Positions 61,199-64,000 of a stretch of 64,000 bases of DNA are shown in pieces (the first letter of the stretch is position 1; each line of letters begins with the position of its first letter). The DNA lies in NCBI GenBank assembly GCA_016808115.1, contig JAEQBH010009464.1, forward strand, positions 22,280 through 86,279, given 5' to 3'. Source of the DNA: Tetrastigma voinierianum (Eukaryota > Streptophyta > Magnoliopsida > Vitales > Vitaceae). Below the pieces are notes generated by a model. That model was not told where the DNA came from, made no database searches, and saw only the letters and a program-made list of their open reading frames with translations. The translations under genes and the position numbers were made by a program.

Positions 61199-62370
61199 GG
61201 GCTTTCCATGAAGTACAGAACACCCAAAATGGAGTTCGGACCCGAAGAAGTTATGATCTTTAGTTGGAGTCATAGTGATATCCACGGGACAGCCTGTGCC
61301 TTGCCAGAAGTCCCTTTCGGCCCGAGCTCAAACACCTCTACGCGCTTAGGGGATCTGGATGGAATCCTTGACTCGTGGTTTCGTAGAAGTCCAAGAACAC
61401 CCAGCGAGTTCGGACGAAGAAGATTGCAATTCCCCAGTGGGATCACATGACTGGCCGGTCCCAGACAGCTACCTTACTTACTGGGATCCTCTCCAGCTAA
61501 CCAATGCCCAATGCTCTCGCTGGCGTATGATGAATGCTGACTCGATGGGCTTTCCGCAGAGTCGAGAACACCAACTGGTTCGGACAAAGTTGCCAACAAT
61601 GCCAGAGACTTGGGGTCTACCTTTATGACTAAGCTGATCACACGACCATTATGCGCTGGATCCCTCTCCGACCGCTCCGGTGCCAATGCCTCGCAGGCGT
61701 GACGATCTCTGATGACTGGAAACTTTCCCACAGGGTCCCAAGCACCTATGACAGATTGAATGAAAGTTCTGGCCTTAAATTTGGGTCACCACGCTGGTGA
61801 TCTGGACCTTCTGCGCTTTTGCACTTTTTTTCGAGGCCCCACCTGTGGCCAGCTCTGGTACTTGATGCCCTCCAAAGGCATCGATTTGGAATCTTGACTC
61901 TGTCGGTTTCCACCAGGTAAAACTTAATAAGATTCAGATAAAAGTTGCTGACCCAGAAGTTGGAGGTCACATGAATAGGTAACCCTACCACGGTGCTGAA
62001 CTGCGATTGCCTTTTAAATTGACTCGATTATGAATTCCTCATGGCTGCTGGATGATCTGACTCAATAGTCTTTCACTGGTTTGAAGCACTTTGAATATCA
62101 TCAGGATGAAGAAAAAAAGAGTATGTATCAAGATTCAGGTCTACGTGAATAAATGACTTTGCCATTTAGCCACCAGCTAACCTTATTGGCCCCTAATTAT
62201 GCGATTACCTGATAATTCCTCTGAGGACCTGGCTCTGATATGTGATAATATGTTTCTATGGTCATAAGAACACCCGAATCGAGTGAACGAAGAAGTTCTG
62301 ACCTTTCAAAGTTAGAGATCTATGATCTATGGATGAGACCCATAAGAGGGTGAACCCAATAAATTGTTTG
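61199..62370 (+). repeat. Tandem array of seven diverged units of about 175 bp
   Basis: An anchor resembling GGCTTTCC..AGAAGTC recurs at about 61,199, 61,377, 61,548, 61,721, 61,904, 62,068 and 62,251, giving spacings of 165-183 bases. In most units it is followed by AGAACACCC and a GAGTTCGGACGAAGAAGTT-like block, and preceded by TGACTCGATG. The later units are more diverged and the last one or two keep mainly the anchor. The unit length is in the range of plant centromeric satellites, which are often close to a nucleosome repeat. The + and minus frames within 61,208-61,991 arise from the repeat and are not genes. A lone related unit lies at 49,800-49,950. Confidence 0.6.
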
Positions 62371-63560
62371 TGTTCTTCAAATTAAATTTTATTTAAACCA
62401 GCCCTGAATGACCCTTCAACTCTTCTGTGGTAAACAGTTGCTGGGTTATAGAGGTCCGATTTATGAAATTCAAAATCATCAGTTCTTTGATGTTATTTCA
62501 TTCGAAGTTTCATCTCAAATCCATTATTTCTGCCAAAGCCAGTTCTAAAGTCTAAATTTAATGTATACCACAATATGGTGAAAACTTCTATAGTTCAGCA
62601 CAACCAAACATTCCCTTAGGCAAACAACCACACCTTCATTCATTTAACTCTAACACACTAAAGAAATATACGAGATTAATTGCCGATCCATAATCAATCC
62701 AGGCTTGTCAGAAACGATCAATCAATATTATCAGAGAAGTGTCTGGGACGGTTCCTGCCACTCACGGCCTCCACACAGCCCATGCCATTGGATGACCGTA
62801 GACGGGATCTGAGCGGGAAAACTACCATAAGTTTTGTCAAACTCCCGACTCTGGTCTCTTATAAAAGCCTTTAAGTGGTTCTTCTTGCTACAATGACTTA
62901 GTAGTCGATCGGAAATTTAGAAGGGGTGGGTCTCTTATACAAACTCTCTCTTTTTCTTCCTCTTTCCTTTTTCTATCTTTCTTTCTCATCCCCTTTGTTT
63001 TTGGATCAGTGTTGAAGAAACTTCATCTCCACTTGCACATGTCGATTTTCGACACAATCACTGATTTCCTTATCTTTATCAAAATCTACCAATGATTTAT
63101 AAATGACATAATCATCATTACTCTCTGTATCACGAGCGAGAAGGCGACTTTTGTTTCATTAACATTGTCATTGGCTGTCTCGATAGACCTCGACACCTGC
63201 TGCGAATACTCGGTGTTGATCATTCAGAAGTCTGAACGTCGGATTGGCCAAGTTTTGGTTCTGGCGCAAGTGGGATTTTCAATTTTATATCATGTGTTTA
63301 ACGGCTTAGTTGTTTGACTCGTTATCACGCGCTGTGGCATTTCTGGCGTATAACGACTTCCGACATCCGCGTCATCTGGCATGCCTGGTGTCTCAGCGTG
63401 AAATTCGATGTCTCGGTGTGAAGTCGGCGTGGTAGCTAGATTGTGACGATTCCAATAATTGATTCGTTTAATCATCTGAATCGAAAAATTCGGTTTTTCA
63501 ATGAAGTCCGGTTTTATCGTTTCTATTAAAATCTGATTTTTAGGTTTAACGTGTCGCTTG
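62371..63560 (-). repeat. LTR debris, outer end of a minus-oriented Tekay-type LTR
   Basis: 63,380-63,545 parallels the outer ends of LTR A and of the fragment at 11.4 kb: CTCAGCGTGAAATTCGA (63,393; compare 13,850), GGCGTGGTAG (63,427; compare 13,883), a GATGATTC/GATTCGTTTAATCATC block, then a phase of AAAATTCGGTTTTTC. 62,900-63,010 has the pyrimidine-rich CTCTCTTTTTCTTCC stretch seen mid-LTR in copy E (9,160). 62,371-62,900 holds nothing I can name. It may complete LTR F after the insertions at 52.3-57.6 and 59.1-61.0 kb. Confidence 0.45.
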
Positions 63561-64000
63561 TCTGAATACACATCAATCTGGTCTGAATACTTTACTGGAT
63601 ATCTGGCACTGTCTTTGTTTTTTCTTTTTTGGATCTTATCTCTTCTTTAACACTAACATGTATACGTTTTGCGATTACTACGATTTTTTGTCTTCTCTGT
63701 GTTTATGTATTGTTTGTTTCTTTTTAGTTTTAGATTATCTTATTTTCGGGTTCAATTGGTCTTTGATATTTTTCATTATTATATTTCCGTTTACTCTAAC
63801 TCATATTGTTTTAGGCTGTCTATGTTTTAGTAAAGTGAATATTTTAATTTTCATTCTTACTGCAGTTTCTAATTGTTTAACAGATATATAGAGTATAACC
63901 CTTAAAACTATGTTATGATATATTTTCTTTATTTATTATTTCTGGTTCTTAATGTGATCCCCAAAAATTCAGTTATCTAAACTTGCTATTTATCATATTT
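63561..64000. other. AT-rich end of window, no gene seen
   Basis: T-rich sequence gives a hydrophobic 77-codon + strand frame at 63,658-63,891. It has no start context, partner or similarity that would support a gene. Confidence 0.6.

Noticed and set aside
61208..61991. Four overlapping frames on both strands
   Set aside because: They arise from the 175-bp tandem units and are not conserved between units.
1..64000. A novel multi-gene system
   Set aside because: No set of intact neighbouring genes exists; all recognisable coding blocks belong to retrotransposon gag-pol or the Athila downstream protein.

Overview
The window looks like pericentromeric or other heterochromatic DNA from a flowering plant, most likely a eudicot. 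It is AT-rich and no intact gene is visible; the longest open frames are about 165 codons and none is convincing. Almost everything recognisable is the decayed remains of two Ty3/gypsy LTR-retrotransposon groups. One is a Tekay/Del-type chromovirus, recognised by short protein blocks of protease, reverse transcriptase, RNase H, integrase and the integrase tail, with an initiator-Met-tRNA-like primer site. The other is an Athila-type element, recognised by its protease, an FMDD reverse transcriptase, RNase H, integrase and the extra protein it carries after pol. The species cannot be named from the sequence.

Layout. About 1-1,040 is the tail of a + strand Athila-type LTR. At 1,630-4,213 lie the integrase tail, polypurine tract and 3' LTR of a + strand chromovirus. 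4,214-7,800 is AT-rich with no gene. 7,825-9,401 is a minus-oriented chromovirus LTR, and 9,402-11,625 holds further LTR pieces. A nearly full-length minus-strand Tekay-type element occupies 12,190-21,004, with order from high to low coordinates: 5' LTR, PBS, gag, PR, RT, RNase H, IN, polypurine tract, 3' LTR. 21,005-22,525 is gag-like and LTR-like debris. A full-length minus-strand Athila-type element occupies 22,526-38,294, with LTRs of about 3.0 kb. 38,295-39,573 is the start of another Tekay-type copy. A second Athila-type copy at about 39,574-47,845 has kept both LTRs and both internal ends but lost gag-pol. 47,846-51,830 is AT-rich with no gene. 52,325-57,555 is a short Tekay-type derivative that split an older LTR. 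A + strand LTR lies at about 59,110-61,030, followed by an array of seven units of about 175 bp (61,199-62,370) and more LTR debris to the end.

The pieces fit a nest of retrotransposons inserted into retrotransposons. Tekay-type chromoviruses are known to settle in heterochromatin, and Athila elements are known to be enriched near centromeres, so the setting is coherent. I found no multi-gene defence, metabolic or regulatory system. The most unusual signals are the 8-bp perfect palindrome GTCGCGAC scattered through the Athila-type LTRs, the satellite-like array, the gag-pol-less Athila derivative, and an indel-heavy decay in which protein similarity survives only in short blocks while CpG-rich motifs persist. 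Boundaries marked 'about' come from comparing copies by eye and may be off by tens of bases.
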